Part shown: one piece after another, positions 1 through 9,093 of the stretch
How positions within the stretch are numbered: the stretch's first letter is position 1
How the letters are laid out: every line of letters begins with the position of its first letter
Source: Halobellus inordinatus
GTDB taxonomy: Archaea; Halobacteriota; Halobacteria; Halobacteriales; Haloferacaceae
Length of the DNA: 64,000 bases
Assembly (NCBI RefSeq): GCF_024464655.1
Contig: NZ_JANHAV010000012.1
Location: forward strand, 29,664-93,663
Direction: 5' to 3'
The notes under the pieces: model-generated
Database searches by the model: none
What the model saw: the letters and a program-made list of their open reading frames with translations, nothing else
Told to the model about the DNA's origin: nothing
Translations under genes and position numbers: made by a program

Positions 1-75
1 TACCGCTTGGACGCCGAAGAATACCAGATGACCGTACCCGTGTACGCACAGTACCGCGTACTCCAGCAGGAATGA
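1..75 (+). CDS. C-terminal end of an unidentified protein (partial)
   Basis: Reading frame 1 is open from the first base to a TGA at 73-75, giving the last 24 residues of a protein that ends in AQYRVLQQE. Codon choice is typical of the window (GC-rich third positions), so it is probably a real gene tail rather than chance. It converges with the minus-strand genes that follow. It does not resemble the C terminus expected for NosZ, so it does not supply the reductase missing from the nos cluster. No family can be assigned from so short a fragment. Confidence 0.5.
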   Translation, partial: YRLDAEEYQMTVPVYAQYRVLQQE

Positions 76-116
76 CGGACGGATTGGAGGGAAAGAAATG
101 TCGACGAAATCGCATT

Positions 117-188
117 TCAGGGGCCGAATCCGAGGAGGCCGAGGACGATGAGCGTGATCCCACCTAGTATCGCGAAGAAGGCGGTCAT
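117..188 (-). CDS. possible 23-residue single-span membrane peptide
   Basis: An ATG at 188 opens a 23-codon frame ending in TGA at 117. The product is almost wholly hydrophobic (FFAILGGITLIVLGLLGFG), as expected for one transmembrane helix like the small subunits attached to membrane complexes. It lies downstream of nosY on the same strand, about 160 bases away. There is no homology evidence and no clear promoter, and so short a hydrophobic frame could arise by chance. Confidence 0.25.
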   Translation of the reverse strand: MTAFFAILGGITLIVLGLLGFGP

Positions 189-350
189 AACACACGAATC
201 GTTCCTTTACAGGCTGCCAAGGCGAATGCCACGGGGATTGGCTCCCGGGCAATTCACCAATCAGCACGCTCGCTCTAGTGGTTGCTCCGCATACTCAGGC
301 CGCGAAAGGGACGCCGTAACAGAAGTTCCGTGACGACCGCGTCCGAAAAC

Positions 351-1190
351 TCACCAGAGCGCGTAGGCAGCGACAGCGAGAGCAACGACGGTCCAGCCGA
401 CGAGTGAGAGCACTCCGACCACTGGTTCGACCGCGGCGGTCGCCTCGACCGTCGCCGCGTCGAGGACGGTCGCGAAGACGAGTCCTCGATACGCGCCGCC
501 AGGACCGAGTGCGACGGCCGTCGGCAGGCCGCCAACGTCGAGAAATCCCCGCTGCAGGGCCGCGAGCGCCCCGACGTCAGCGCCGACTGCCAGGACCGCC
601 CAGAGACCGAGCGCCAGGCCGACGGCGCTCTTGGCACTGCGAGCGACTGCAGAGACGGCGAGTGCACCGGCCAGCGCGGCGAGGCCCAGAAGCGTCGCGA
701 CGGCGACGAACCGAGCGAACAGAAGCGGCGAGTCCGCACCGCGCTGGGCGGCGTAGATCGGCGACGTGCCGTCACCCGAGAGCACGACGAAGACGAGCGC
801 GGGGAGCGCTGCTGCGGCGACGCCGAGCGCGAGGATCACGCCACGGCCGAGAAACGTCCCCAAAACGATCGACGACCGCGACGGCGGGAGCGTGGCGTGA
901 ACGGCCAGTTCTCCGCGTTCCCGATCGGAGACGAACACGCGATAGCCGATCGCGAATGCGAGGACGGGGACCAGCAGTTCGACCGGCGTGAGGAGGTCGA
1001 CGACGGTCGGGACGTAGCCGGACGCGTGGCCGCCGCCGGCCCACGTGAATCCGAGCAGGAGGAGCGAAAAGCCGACGAAGAGGACGATCGTGCCCCGGTT
1101 TCGCGTGACGGTCTTGACCTCTCGACGGGCGATAGCGGCGACGTGGACCCTGTTGAGGGCGATTGCGCGTAGCGGGTCGACCGCACTCAT
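351..1190 (-). CDS. nosY: NosY-type ABC-2 permease for nitrous oxide reductase maturation
   Basis: Encodes 279 residues with about six transmembrane helices (roughly residues 34-54, 70-88, 115-136, 156-183, 190-212 and 257-279). This is the pattern of the ABC-2 permease NosY, which with NosF and NosD forms the exporter that helps assemble the copper-sulphur CuZ centre of nitrous oxide reductase outside the membrane. The start overlaps the end of nosF by four bases, so the two are translationally coupled. A helix with several small and charged residues after the first span fits ABC-2 coupling elements. It is the last gene of nosL-nosD-nosF-nosY. Family assignment rests mainly on context plus topology. 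Confidence 0.85.
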   Translation of the reverse strand: MSAVDPLRAIALNRVHVAAIARREVKTVTRNRGTIVLFVGFSLLLLGFTWAGGGHASGYVPTVVDLLTPVELLVPVLAFAIGYRVFVSDRERGELAVHATLPPSRSSIVLGTFLGRGVILALGVAAAALPALVFVVLSGDGTSPIYAAQRGADSPLLFARFVAVATLLGLAALAGALAVSAVARSAKSAVGLALGLWAVLAVGADVGALAALQRGFLDVGGLPTAVALGPGGAYRGLVFATVLDAATVEATAAVEPVVGVLSLVGWTVVALAVAAYALW

Positions 1191-1933
1191 ACGGGTTCAC
1201 CACCAGAGGCGCGACCGGGGTCAGCCGTCTCTCGACCGCTCCGAACGGTCGTCTCGCCGTCGACAGCGTCGTCGTAGGCCGTCGCGAACGCTGTTCCCTC
1301 GATCGGGAGTGTTCGGTCGGCCTGCAACCGCCCGCGGTCGAGGAGCAGCGCGCGGTCGGCGACGCGCTCTACGGTCGGCAAGTCGTGTGTGGCGACGACG
1401 ACGCCGCAGTCCTCGCCGGCGAGCGTCGCACAGCTCTCGAAGACCCGTCTGGTCATCGTGCGATCGAGGCCGCTCGTGGGTTCGTCGAGGACGACGAGAC
1501 CGGGGTCGCCGACGCCCGCGACCGCGACGCCGAGTAAGCGCAACATACCGCCGGAGAGCGCGCCGACACGTCGGTCGGCGACGTGCGCCAAGCCGACCCG
1601 ATCGAGCAGTTCCTCGGGCGTCGGCCCGTCACCGACGAGCGCGTCGTAGTACCGGACCGTCTCGCCGACCGTCAGGTCGTCCCGAGGGCGGAACGACTGC
1701 GGGAGGTAGCCGACCGCGTGCGTTCCCTCCGTCACCGGATACGCGACCGTGCCGCTCGTCGGGGTCGCGACGCCCGCAAGCGTCCGTAAGAAGGTCGACT
1801 TGCCGCCGCCGTTCGGGCCGACGACAGCCGTCACCGATCCCGGATGGATCGACGCGGAGACACCGGCGAGTGCCGAGACAGGGCCGTACTCGCAGGCGAC
1901 GTTCGAGGCGGTCACCACTGGGTTGTCCGTCAT
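1187..1933 (-). CDS. nosF: NosF ABC-transporter ATPase
   Basis: A 248-residue ABC ATPase that powers the NosDFY complex. Walker A is GPNGGGKST at residues 39-47, the signature is LSGGM near residue 134 and Walker B is LVVLDEPTSGLD near 150, followed by the switch histidine in ATHDLP. Length is slightly short, as expected for a stand-alone ATPase subunit without a regulatory tail. The start codon overlaps the nosD stop (ATGA-type, 1930-1933) and its own stop overlaps the nosY start. Placement between nosD and an ABC-2 permease makes NosF far more likely than a generic drug-export ATPase. Confidence 0.88.
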   Translation of the reverse strand: MTDNPVVTASNVACEYGPVSALAGVSASIHPGSVTAVVGPNGGGKSTFLRTLAGVATPTSGTVAYPVTEGTHAVGYLPQSFRPRDDLTVGETVRYYDALVGDGPTPEELLDRVGLAHVADRRVGALSGGMLRLLGVAVAGVGDPGLVVLDEPTSGLDRTMTRRVFESCATLAGEDCGVVVATHDLPTVERVADRALLLDRGRLQADRTLPIEGTAFATAYDDAVDGETTVRSGRETADPGRASGGEPV

Positions 1934-3861
1934 CTATCGAAGTTCGTGGTCACGAGTGAGTCGTTCATCATACGTTGAGAGTCATTTCGCGCGACCGCCA
2001 GCAGGTCGGGGTTCACGGGCGTGGCGGCCGGCCGCTGGTCGACAATGCCGCCGCTGCGCATCCCGGGGACGGTGCCGCGAAGTTCGCGGAGGGCGAGGAG
2101 ACCGGGCGACTCCGAGAGGAGACGAGTTCCCGGCGCACCGTACCGTGCGTCGACGGCGCTCGTCGGGCGATACGGGCGATCGACGGCGTCGACTGGGCCG
2201 CCCGCCGCTCGCGCCCAGTAGTTCCCGCCCCCGGCGCTCGACCAGACGCGCGTCGCGCCACCGGTTGCATCCGCGGGCCGGTCGTTGTCCACGAAGTCGT
2301 TGGCGAGGACGCGGTTGGAGGCGACGATCCCGGTCGCGTCGGCCCCGACGCCGTTCCGCAGGAGGACGTTGTGTTCGTACAGCGAGCGCCGCGTTCCGAT
2401 CTCCAGGCCGACCTCGTTACCGACGAGTCGGTTTCGCGCGACGTAGGAGTCGCTGCCGGCCGTGACGATCCCCCGACCCGAGTCACGAACGTCGTTGCCG
2501 ACGAGCGCGTTCCCCGAGGGACGAGTCATCACGACGAGACCAGTGTCGGTATCGCGGGCGACGTTCTCGGCGAGCAGCGTCTCGGAAGTGAACATCAGGT
2601 GCGTCCCAAAGCGGACGTCCCGCATACGGCTGTCACGGACGACGAGGCCGTTCGACCGGTGGGAATAGACGCCGTCGAGCGTCCCGCTGAACGTCGAGTG
2701 CTGTACGACCGCCGACGTCGCTTCCATCGCCATCACGCCCATATAGCCCGCGCCGTCGGTCGCGGTTCCGTGAACGGTGACGTCCTCGACGAGCGTCTTG
2801 TTCGTCTGCCGGAGCAAGACGCCGTTCGACGGCGTCCGCACCGTGACGTCGGCAACCAGAGCCCCAGAAGTGTTCACGAACGCGACGCCGGCGTCGCCGC
2901 GGCCGTACGTCTGCTTGACGTGCGTGTCCCACGCCTCGCTCCCGTTACCGACGTCGATGGTCTCCGTGCCGACCTCTGTCACCGCGAGGCCGACGACGGC
3001 GACGCGGTCGCTCGTCACTGTAACGCCGGTCCCGTTCGACCCGGCCGAGACAACGGTTTCTGGGCCCGCCCCACGGAGCGTTATGGGGTGGTCGATCCGA
3101 ACGCGTTCTCCATACGTTCCGGGTGGGACGTAGACGGTCGTATTCGGTGGCGCGGCGTCGACGGCGCGCTGGATGCTGGGTGCGTCCTCGCCGACGACCT
3201 GCGAGACGGGGCGGTCTGCGAGTGACCTGACCTCCGTAGCGGTCCGATTCGCCGCCTGGTCCCTGGATTCGACGGTCTCGGGCCACGAGCGTGTGCGAGA
3301 CGGGCCGTCGATTCGATCGCGGACGGTCGCCCACGACCAGACTGTCGCGTCGGAACCGACGCGGTCGGCGAACTGCCGGGCGCCCGCCGCGTCGCTGAAC
3401 GGAACGATGGCGCGCCCACGCGACTGCCCGGCCGAAGCGGAGCGCTCGGGGACGATCACGTAGTGTGCATCGGCCGCTGTGGTCCACCCCGGGCGGCCCG
3501 CAGTGGGGACCGGATACCCGGCGTCGCTCACCGTCGGCGACGTCCCGGCGAAGTCGCTGACGAAGACGCCGAGCGGCGGACCGAACCGCTGAGTGTGGCC
3601 CTCGCGACCGAGCGCGGCGACGAGCGAGCCGATACCGTAGTAGCCGACGACCGTCTCGAACTGGGCGTAGGAGACCTGCGCTTTCGGGACGACAGCCCCC
3701 GCAGCCTGTGTCTCACGGACAGTCTCCGCCGTCAGACCGGAGCTAGCTGTGGTGCCGAACGAGACGGGCTCGGGGTCGTGGGTCGCGTCCGCCACGAACG
3801 CGCCGCCGTACGCGGTCACAAGGATGAGCACAGCGGCGGCGAGGGCGGCGTCCCGACGCAT
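1930..3861 (-). CDS. nosD: NosD periplasmic-type beta-helix copper chaperone
   Basis: Encodes 643 residues, longer than bacterial NosD (about 430), with a haloarchaeal N-terminal extension. The first 25 residues form a signal/anchor helix. Residues about 225-560 contain repeated right-handed beta-helix (CASH/PbH1) rungs, visible as recurring short units such as GVLLRQTNKT and GNALVGNDVRDS, opening with a VPPGTYGERVRI rung typical of NosD and pectin-lyase-like folds. NosD receives copper from NosL and passes it with NosFY to nitrous oxide reductase on the outer face of the membrane. The gene starts four bases after nosL ends and overlaps nosF. Confidence 0.9.
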   Translation of the reverse strand: MRRDAALAAAVLILVTAYGGAFVADATHDPEPVSFGTTASSGLTAETVRETQAAGAVVPKAQVSYAQFETVVGYYGIGSLVAALGREGHTQRFGPPLGVFVSDFAGTSPTVSDAGYPVPTAGRPGWTTAADAHYVIVPERSASAGQSRGRAIVPFSDAAGARQFADRVGSDATVWSWATVRDRIDGPSRTRSWPETVESRDQAANRTATEVRSLADRPVSQVVGEDAPSIQRAVDAAPPNTTVYVPPGTYGERVRIDHPITLRGAGPETVVSAGSNGTGVTVTSDRVAVVGLAVTEVGTETIDVGNGSEAWDTHVKQTYGRGDAGVAFVNTSGALVADVTVRTPSNGVLLRQTNKTLVEDVTVHGTATDGAGYMGVMAMEATSAVVQHSTFSGTLDGVYSHRSNGLVVRDSRMRDVRFGTHLMFTSETLLAENVARDTDTGLVVMTRPSGNALVGNDVRDSGRGIVTAGSDSYVARNRLVGNEVGLEIGTRRSLYEHNVLLRNGVGADATGIVASNRVLANDFVDNDRPADATGGATRVWSSAGGGNYWARAAGGPVDAVDRPYRPTSAVDARYGAPGTRLLSESPGLLALRELRGTVPGMRSGGIVDQRPAATPVNPDLLAVARNDSQRMMNDSLVTTNFDR

Positions 3862-3865
3862 CAGT

Positions 3866-4507
3866 TTACTCGAAGAAACTCGCGCGGTACTGCTCGGCGA
3901 GGTCGCGGTCGAAGGCGTCGAAGCCGACGACGTCCTCGGCCGTCAAGTCGTCGTACTGCTCGACGTACGCCGTCGCGTCGGCCTCAGTATCGAACGCCAG
4001 CGGATTGATCCGCATCGGGTCGTCGACTCGCTCTGAGTCCATCTCCAGGACGTAAGAGGCCGCGAGACCGTCGATCCAGTCGGTGGTGTCGTGGTCGTGG
4101 ACGAACGCCGCCGCGATCGACGCATCGGCGTACGCCTCCTCGAAGTGCCCCGGATCGGCCGCGAACGACGCCATACAGCCGTTCGAGCAGAAGAATTTCG
4201 GCTCGGCGGACTCGTACTGGAGTTGGGCGTTGTAGTCCGGGAACTTCGCGGGCTTCATATTACAGACCGCACAGTTTGCGTCCTCGGGAACTTCGAGCGC
4301 GCTGAGTGAGGCTTCGCCGGTCTCGGTCGTCGTCGGTTCCGCGGTCGGCGTCGCCGTGTCCGTCTGCGTCGTGGTGGCCGTCTCGGTCTCCGTCGTCCCG
4401 CCGTCGCCAGTGCCGCTACAGCCTGCAAGCGCGAGTGTGAGTACCGCCCCGCCCGCACCGAGCGCGCGGCGACGAGTCAGTCCGTCGTTGTCGTGTGAAT
4501 CTGACAT
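3866..4507 (-). CDS. nosL: NosL copper-binding lipoprotein
   Basis: A 213-residue protein with a twin-arginine-like RRRALG segment and a lipobox ending at Cys30 (LALAGC), then a Thr/Glu-rich linker. The NosL core has the CAVCNM copper motif near residue 80 and a second FFCSNGC pair about 40 residues later, both shared with the NosL/MerB-like fold. NosL delivers Cu(I) to apo-nitrous oxide reductase through NosD. It is the first gene of the cluster. No TATA-like box lies 25-30 bases before the ATG; the nearest AT-rich promoter candidate is at about 4640-4690, so this mRNA probably has a leader of about 100 bases. Confidence 0.9.
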   Translation of the reverse strand: MSDSHDNDGLTRRRALGAGGAVLTLALAGCSGTGDGGTTETETATTTQTDTATPTAEPTTTETGEASLSALEVPEDANCAVCNMKPAKFPDYNAQLQYESAEPKFFCSNGCMASFAADPGHFEEAYADASIAAAFVHDHDTTDWIDGLAASYVLEMDSERVDDPMRINPLAFDTEADATAYVEQYDDLTAEDVVGFDAFDRDLAEQYRASFFE

Positions 4508-4727
4508 AGACGAACGTAGCGTCGCTGCCCTGAAAGCCGATGTGGTAGGATCGTCGAAGACCGCCGGACGGAATCCGAGACGCCTATGTCGATGCAGTAC
4601 CGAAGCGAGATATCGAAGCTGCTGTGCAGAAGTGTTAATCTATCTCTTATTTTTTAATAATCACTGTGAATTTAGCCCGGGTAAATAGCAGATGAATTAA
4701 TAAGACGTGGATCCCACCGATCTAGTA
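4508..4727. promoter_or_regulatory. divergent promoter region of the nos cluster and the P1B ATPase
   Basis: This 220-base gap separates divergent genes. An AT-rich block at about 4640-4703 stands out from the GC-rich flanks. AATTAATAA at 4695-4703 lies 25-33 bases before the ATG at 4728 and is the likely TATA box of a leaderless ATPase transcript. The oppositely directed nos promoter is probably in the TTATTTTTTAATAATC run around 4650-4668. No obvious FNR-like or Nar-like palindrome was found. Confidence 0.55.
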
Positions 4728-7325
4728 ATGACAGGTTCGGCGCGCGGCGGCCGGGACGCCGGTCGTCCGGATTCGCAGGACGAAGGCGGCGGACGAGAGG
4801 GTGGGGCGTCCGCGGGCAGCGACGGTGCGGCCGCGACGTTCGACGTCCCCGATATGGACTGTCCCTCCTGTGCGGGAAAGGTCGAGCGTAGCGTATCGAA
4901 ACTCGACGGGATCGAGGACGTAGACCCCCGTATCGCGAGCGGACGCCTCACCGTCACCTACGACGCGGGCGCGACGACCGCAGACGACATCGAAGACCGG
5001 ATCGAGAAAGCGGGCTACCGCGTCGAAGGACGCAGCGAGGCGACAGTCAGCCTCTCCGTGCCTGGAATGGACTGCGCCTCCTGCGCCGGAAAGGTCGAAA
5101 GCGCGCTCGACCGCGTCGAAGGAGTCGAAACACACGAAACCCGACCGACGACCGGGAGCGTGAGCGTCGCCTACGACGAGCGCGCGGTGTCGCCGGACGA
5201 CCTCGTGAGCGCGGTCGAGGGTGCTGGCTACGAGGTCACTGACGCGAAGGGACAGGGCGGAGATACTGACGGTAGCGTGAGCGGCGACGAGCGCGGTCGA
5301 GACTCGATCTGGACGAGTTCACGCGCGGTGAAAACGTGGATCAGCGGCGTCTTCCTGACGATCGGCCTCGTCTTCGAATTCTTCCTCCCGGGATCGAACG
5401 CGCAAGTCGCGAGCGCGCTGGGAACGGAGTTGCTGCTCGCGGACGTGCTCTTTCTCCTGGCCGTCGCCACCGGCGGGCAGGCGATTCTTCGGAACGGCTA
5501 CTACTCCGCGCGGAACCTGAATCTCGACATCGACTTCCTGATGTCGGTGGCGATTGTCGGCGCGCTGCTGGCGAGTCTGGCGTTCGGCGAGGCGCTGTAC
5601 TTCGAGGCGGCGACGCTCGCGTTCCTCTTCAGCGTCGCCGAGTTGCTGGAGCGGTACTCGATGGATCGCGCCCGCAACTCGCTCAGAGAACTGATGGACC
5701 TCTCGCCGGACGAAGCCACGGTGAAGCGTGGGGACGGCACCGAGACGGTGCCCGTCGAGGCCGTCGAACCCGGCGACGTCGTCGTCGTACGCCCGGGCGA
5801 GAAGATCCCGATGGACGGCACGGTAGAGACCGGCGGAAGCGCCGTCAATCAGGCCCCGATCACGGGCGAGAGCGTGCCGGTAGACAAGACCGTCGGCGAC
5901 GATGTGTACGCCGGGTCGATCAACGAAGACGGCTACCTGGAGATCCGCGTCACGGCGGCGGCGAGCGACAACACGCTCTCGCGCATCGTCGAGATGGTCG
6001 AGGACGCCCAGTCGAAGAAGACCGAGCGCGAGCAGTTCGTCGAGCGCTTCTCGGCGTACTACACTCCGGTCGTGGTCGCGTTCGCGGTCGTCGTCACGCT
6101 CGGGACGCCGTTCGTCTTCGGCGTCGGCTGGCCGACGGCCGTCGTCTACGGCCTGACGCTGCTCGTACTCGCCTGTCCCTGTGCGTTCGTCATCTCGACG
6201 CCTGTCTCCGTCGTGTCTGGAATCACGAGCGCGGCGAAAAACGGCGTGCTCATCAAGGGCGGGTCACACCTCGAAGCGATGGGCGCGGTCGACGTCGTCG
6301 CGTTCGACAAGACGGGGACGCTCACGAGCGGCGAACTCACCGTCACCGACGTCGTCCCGCTGAACGGGAACTCCGAGGCGGAGGTCCTCCGGTGCGCTCG
6401 CGGACTCGAAGAGCGCAGCGAACACCCGGTCGGGGAAGCCATCGTCGCCGCAGCGAACTCGGCTGGCGTCGACGGGCGCACGGTCGACGACTTCGAGAGT
6501 CTCACTGGAAAAGGCGTCCGCGCGACGCTCGACGGAACGCCCCACATCGCCGGCAAACCGGGGCTGTTCGAGGAACTCGGCTTCGACCTCGAACACGTCC
6601 ACGCGACCACGGACGGCGGCGTCGTGACCCAGACAGCCCAGGAGATCTGCGAGCGCAACGACTGCGTCGACCTCCTCCACGGCACCGTCCCCGAGCTCCA
6701 GTCTGAAGGAAAGACCGTCGTTCTCGTCGGAACAGCGGACGAACTGGAGGGGGTCATCGCCGTTGCCGACGAGGTCCGACCCGAAGCCGAGCGCGCCGTC
6801 GCCCGACTGAAAGAACTCGGCGTCTCACGGACGGTGATGCTGACCGGCGACAACGAGCGGACTGCGCGCGCGATCGCCGAGCGGGTCGGCGTCGACGAGT
6901 ACCGCGCCGAACTCCTGCCCGAGGAGAAGGTGGATTCGGTCCGGGAACTCATCGACACCTCCGAGGACGGCGGCGTAGCGATGATCGGCGACGGCATCAA
7001 CGACGCGCCGGCGCTGGCGACGGCCACGGTGGGAATCGCGATGGGCGCAGCGGGGACGGACACGGCGCTAGAAACCGCCGACATCGCGCTGATGGCCGAC
7101 GACCTCGCGAAACTTCCGTACCTCTACGAACTCGCGAACGACGCGAACGGCGTCATTCGACAGAACATCTGGGCCAGCCTCGGCATCAAGGCGCTCCTGG
7201 CGGTCGCCGTGCCGTTCGGCTACGTTCCGATCTGGTTGGCAGTGCTGGCGGGCGACGCCGGGATGACTGTCGGCGTGACCAGCAACGCGATGCGGCTCGC
7301 GCGGTTGCGGCCCGAAGGCGAGTAA
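4728..7325 (+). CDS. P1B-type heavy-metal ATPase, Zn/Cd/Pb-type motifs
   Basis: An 865-residue metal-exporting P-type ATPase. Two N-terminal HMA domains carry MDCPSC and MDCASC. The transmembrane CPC motif (LACPCAF), DKTGTLT phosphorylation site, EHPVGEA nucleotide-binding HP motif and GDGINDAPALA hinge are all present. The last membrane pair has a lysine followed 22 residues later by DAG, which matches the K...DxG pattern of the P1B-2 (ZntA/CadA) class, not the YN/MxxSS pattern of copper exporters. So despite neighbouring nosL it most likely exports Zn2+, Cd2+ or Pb2+. I chose ATG 4728 because a TATA-like box sits 25-33 bases upstream; a GTG at 4707 would add seven residues. Confidence 0.88.
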   Translation: MTGSARGGRDAGRPDSQDEGGGREGGASAGSDGAAATFDVPDMDCPSCAGKVERSVSKLDGIEDVDPRIASGRLTVTYDAGATTADDIEDRIEKAGYRVEGRSEATVSLSVPGMDCASCAGKVESALDRVEGVETHETRPTTGSVSVAYDERAVSPDDLVSAVEGAGYEVTDAKGQGGDTDGSVSGDERGRDSIWTSSRAVKTWISGVFLTIGLVFEFFLPGSNAQVASALGTELLLADVLFLLAVATGGQAILRNGYYSARNLNLDIDFLMSVAIVGALLASLAFGEALYFEAATLAFLFSVAELLERYSMDRARNSLRELMDLSPDEATVKRGDGTETVPVEAVEPGDVVVVRPGEKIPMDGTVETGGSAVNQAPITGESVPVDKTVGDDVYAGSINEDGYLEIRVTAAASDNTLSRIVEMVEDAQSKKTEREQFVERFSAYYTPVVVAFAVVVTLGTPFVFGVGWPTAVVYGLTLLVLACPCAFVISTPVSVVSGITSAAKNGVLIKGGSHLEAMGAVDVVAFDKTGTLTSGELTVTDVVPLNGNSEAEVLRCARGLEERSEHPVGEAIVAAANSAGVDGRTVDDFESLTGKGVRATLDGTPHIAGKPGLFEELGFDLEHVHATTDGGVVTQTAQEICERNDCVDLLHGTVPELQSEGKTVVLVGTADELEGVIAVADEVRPEAERAVARLKELGVSRTVMLTGDNERTARAIAERVGVDEYRAELLPEEKVDSVRELIDTSEDGGVAMIGDGINDAPALATATVGIAMGAAGTDTALETADIALMADDLAKLPYLYELANDANGVIRQNIWASLGIKALLAVAVPFGYVPIWLAVLAGDAGMTVGVTSNAMRLARLRPEGE

Positions 7326-7358
7326 GATGCTCCCTGGCGGCGAACACCGCTCGGATCG

Positions 7359-8207
7359 CTATTCCACGCGGAGACGGATGCCGATCCCATCAGTGTCGGC
7401 GATTTCGACACCGTCAGAGCGGTCGGTGACGGCGACACCTGCGTCCGCGAGACGCTCTCGAAGGGCCGCAAGCGCGTCACTACTCGGAACCACGATCTCG
7501 AACCACGCCAGTCCGCGGCCGCCCGCTGGCTCGGACCGTCCGTTCCACGTGTTGATCCCGACGTGGTGGTGGTAGTCGCCGGCAGCGACAAAGAGCGCGG
7601 CGTCGCTGTCGATCTGGACGCCGAGGCCGAGCGTCTCGACGTAGAACTCGCGGGCGGCCGAGAGTGACGTTGTCTCCAGGTGCACGTGGCCGAGATCGGT
7701 TCCAGCGGGTGCGTCCGCAGCGCTGTCGGACTGGGTGACGATGGCGTCGACGTCGAGAGGCAGCGTCGACATCTCGACCGTACCGTCGTCCGAACGCGGC
7801 CACTCCTCGCGCGGACGGTCACAGTAGATTTCGACCCCGTTGCCGTCCGGATCACTGAGGTAGAGCGCCTCGCTCACCAGATGATCCGACGCGCCCTCCA
7901 GCGTCCAGTGGTCGCGGACCCGTTCGAGAGCCGCACCCAGCGCTGTGCGCGATGGGACTCTGAACGCGGTGTGAAAGAGGCCGGCCTGCCGGTCAGTTCG
8001 CGGCGCGGCGTCGGCGTCGCGGAGCAACACCAAAAGCGGCGTGTCGTCGGCGCCGAGGGTTGCGCGCGTCTCGCCGCGGGACTGGACGGAGAGACCGACG
8101 ACTGTCCGATAGAACTCGATCATCTCGTCGAGGTCGGCGACGCGAAGTGCGGATCGGCCGAGTCGGGTCGCGTCCGGGAGAGGTGTGGGTGAGGCGGTGT
8201 TCGTCAT
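7359..8207 (-). CDS. two-domain VOC (glyoxalase/dioxygenase) protein, CatE-like
   Basis: Encodes 282 residues forming two vicinal-oxygen-chelate modules. The first begins LGRSALRVADLDEMIEFY and ends DPDGNGVEIYCD; the second begins LGHVHLETTSLSAAREFY and ends near DTDGIGIRLRV. Candidate metal ligands include the His in GLFHTAF, the Glu in GVEIY and the His in YHHHVGINTWNG. This layout matches Bacillus CatE/YfiE-type proteins annotated as catechol 2,3-dioxygenases, but true substrates in haloarchaea are unproven; glyoxalase or thiol-transfer roles are possible. It converges with the metal ATPase across only 33 bases. Confidence 0.8.
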   Translation of the reverse strand: MTNTASPTPLPDATRLGRSALRVADLDEMIEFYRTVVGLSVQSRGETRATLGADDTPLLVLLRDADAAPRTDRQAGLFHTAFRVPSRTALGAALERVRDHWTLEGASDHLVSEALYLSDPDGNGVEIYCDRPREEWPRSDDGTVEMSTLPLDVDAIVTQSDSAADAPAGTDLGHVHLETTSLSAAREFYVETLGLGVQIDSDAALFVAAGDYHHHVGINTWNGRSEPAGGRGLAWFEIVVPSSDALAALRERLADAGVAVTDRSDGVEIADTDGIGIRLRVE

Positions 8208-8358
8208 TCGGTATCAGTACGTCGAAGATGTGGCGCTTGAAGCGTTTCGGTGTCGGCGACACCACCCGAGAAGTTTCGTGCCGGGACGATCGATACGTGC
8301 AACCGCGTTCGGCACGTGGTACACCAGCGTTCAAACCAGCAGGGAGCCTACACCGAGT

Positions 8359-9033
8359 ATGGCGACGCAGTTGACCGACGACGTGTGGCAGTTCGCGTTG
8401 CGCGGCGTCAACGCATATCTCGTCTTCGACGACGTGCCCACGCTGGTGGACGCGGGGACGCCCTTAGACGGGTCCGCGGTCCGGAGCGGACTCGATTCGG
8501 CTGGCGTCGAGGTGAGCGATATCGAACGAGTGCTACTCACCCACTACGACCTCGACCACATCGGGGCGCTCGCCGCGTTGACGCCGGAGTTAGACGCGAC
8601 TGTGCACGCGGGACCGTTCGACGCAGACATTCTGACGAACCGGCGGTCGCCGCCCGTCACGAATCACAAGGGCGCGTTCCAGCGGCTCGCCAGCGTCTTC
8701 ACGACCCATCCGTCACTCGACGTCGCCGCCGTCGACGACGGCGAGGAGGTCGGGACGTTCACCGCCTACCACACGCCCGGTCACACGCCGGGACACGTGG
8801 CGTACGTGAGCACCGAGCTCGACGTGGGATTGCTCGGCGATCTGGTCGCGGAATCCGACGGCGCGCTCGAAGCGTCCGGCTGGGCGATGAGTTACGACAC
8901 GGCCCAGGTCCGCGAGAGCATCCGACGGCTTGCATCGGACGCACCGCCGTTCGAGGTCGCGTGTATGGGACACGGAACGCCGCTCCGGAACGGCGGCAGC
9001 GACGCGCTCGAGGCGCTCGCACAGCGGTTGTGA
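8359..9033 (+). CDS. metallo-beta-lactamase-fold hydrolase
   Basis: A 224-residue MBL-fold protein. Metal ligands appear as HYDLDH near residue 60, an HTPGHTPGH segment near 140, GDL near 160 and GHGTP near the C terminus. The first motif is HxDxDH rather than the classical HxHxDH, a variant seen in some hydrolases of the glyoxalase II/YflN-like group. ATG 8359 was chosen because the protein begins directly with the usual first strand; the frame is open further upstream but without a better start. It is divergent from the VOC gene, and the substrate is unknown. Confidence 0.85.
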   Translation: MATQLTDDVWQFALRGVNAYLVFDDVPTLVDAGTPLDGSAVRSGLDSAGVEVSDIERVLLTHYDLDHIGALAALTPELDATVHAGPFDADILTNRRSPPVTNHKGAFQRLASVFTTHPSLDVAAVDDGEEVGTFTAYHTPGHTPGHVAYVSTELDVGLLGDLVAESDGALEASGWAMSYDTAQVRESIRRLASDAPPFEVACMGHGTPLRNGGSDALEALAQRL

Positions 9034-9093
9034 GTTCCGAAGCAAGACGTCACGGTGTGAGACACGAAGTGAGACGTGGCGTGACCGCCAACT

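Noticed and set aside
1..75. End of nosZ
   Set aside because: The tail lacks the Cys-rich CuA ending expected for nitrous oxide reductase and lies on the opposite strand to the nos genes.
4728..7325. CopA copper exporter label
   Set aside because: The C-terminal membrane motifs fit the Zn/Cd/Pb class better.
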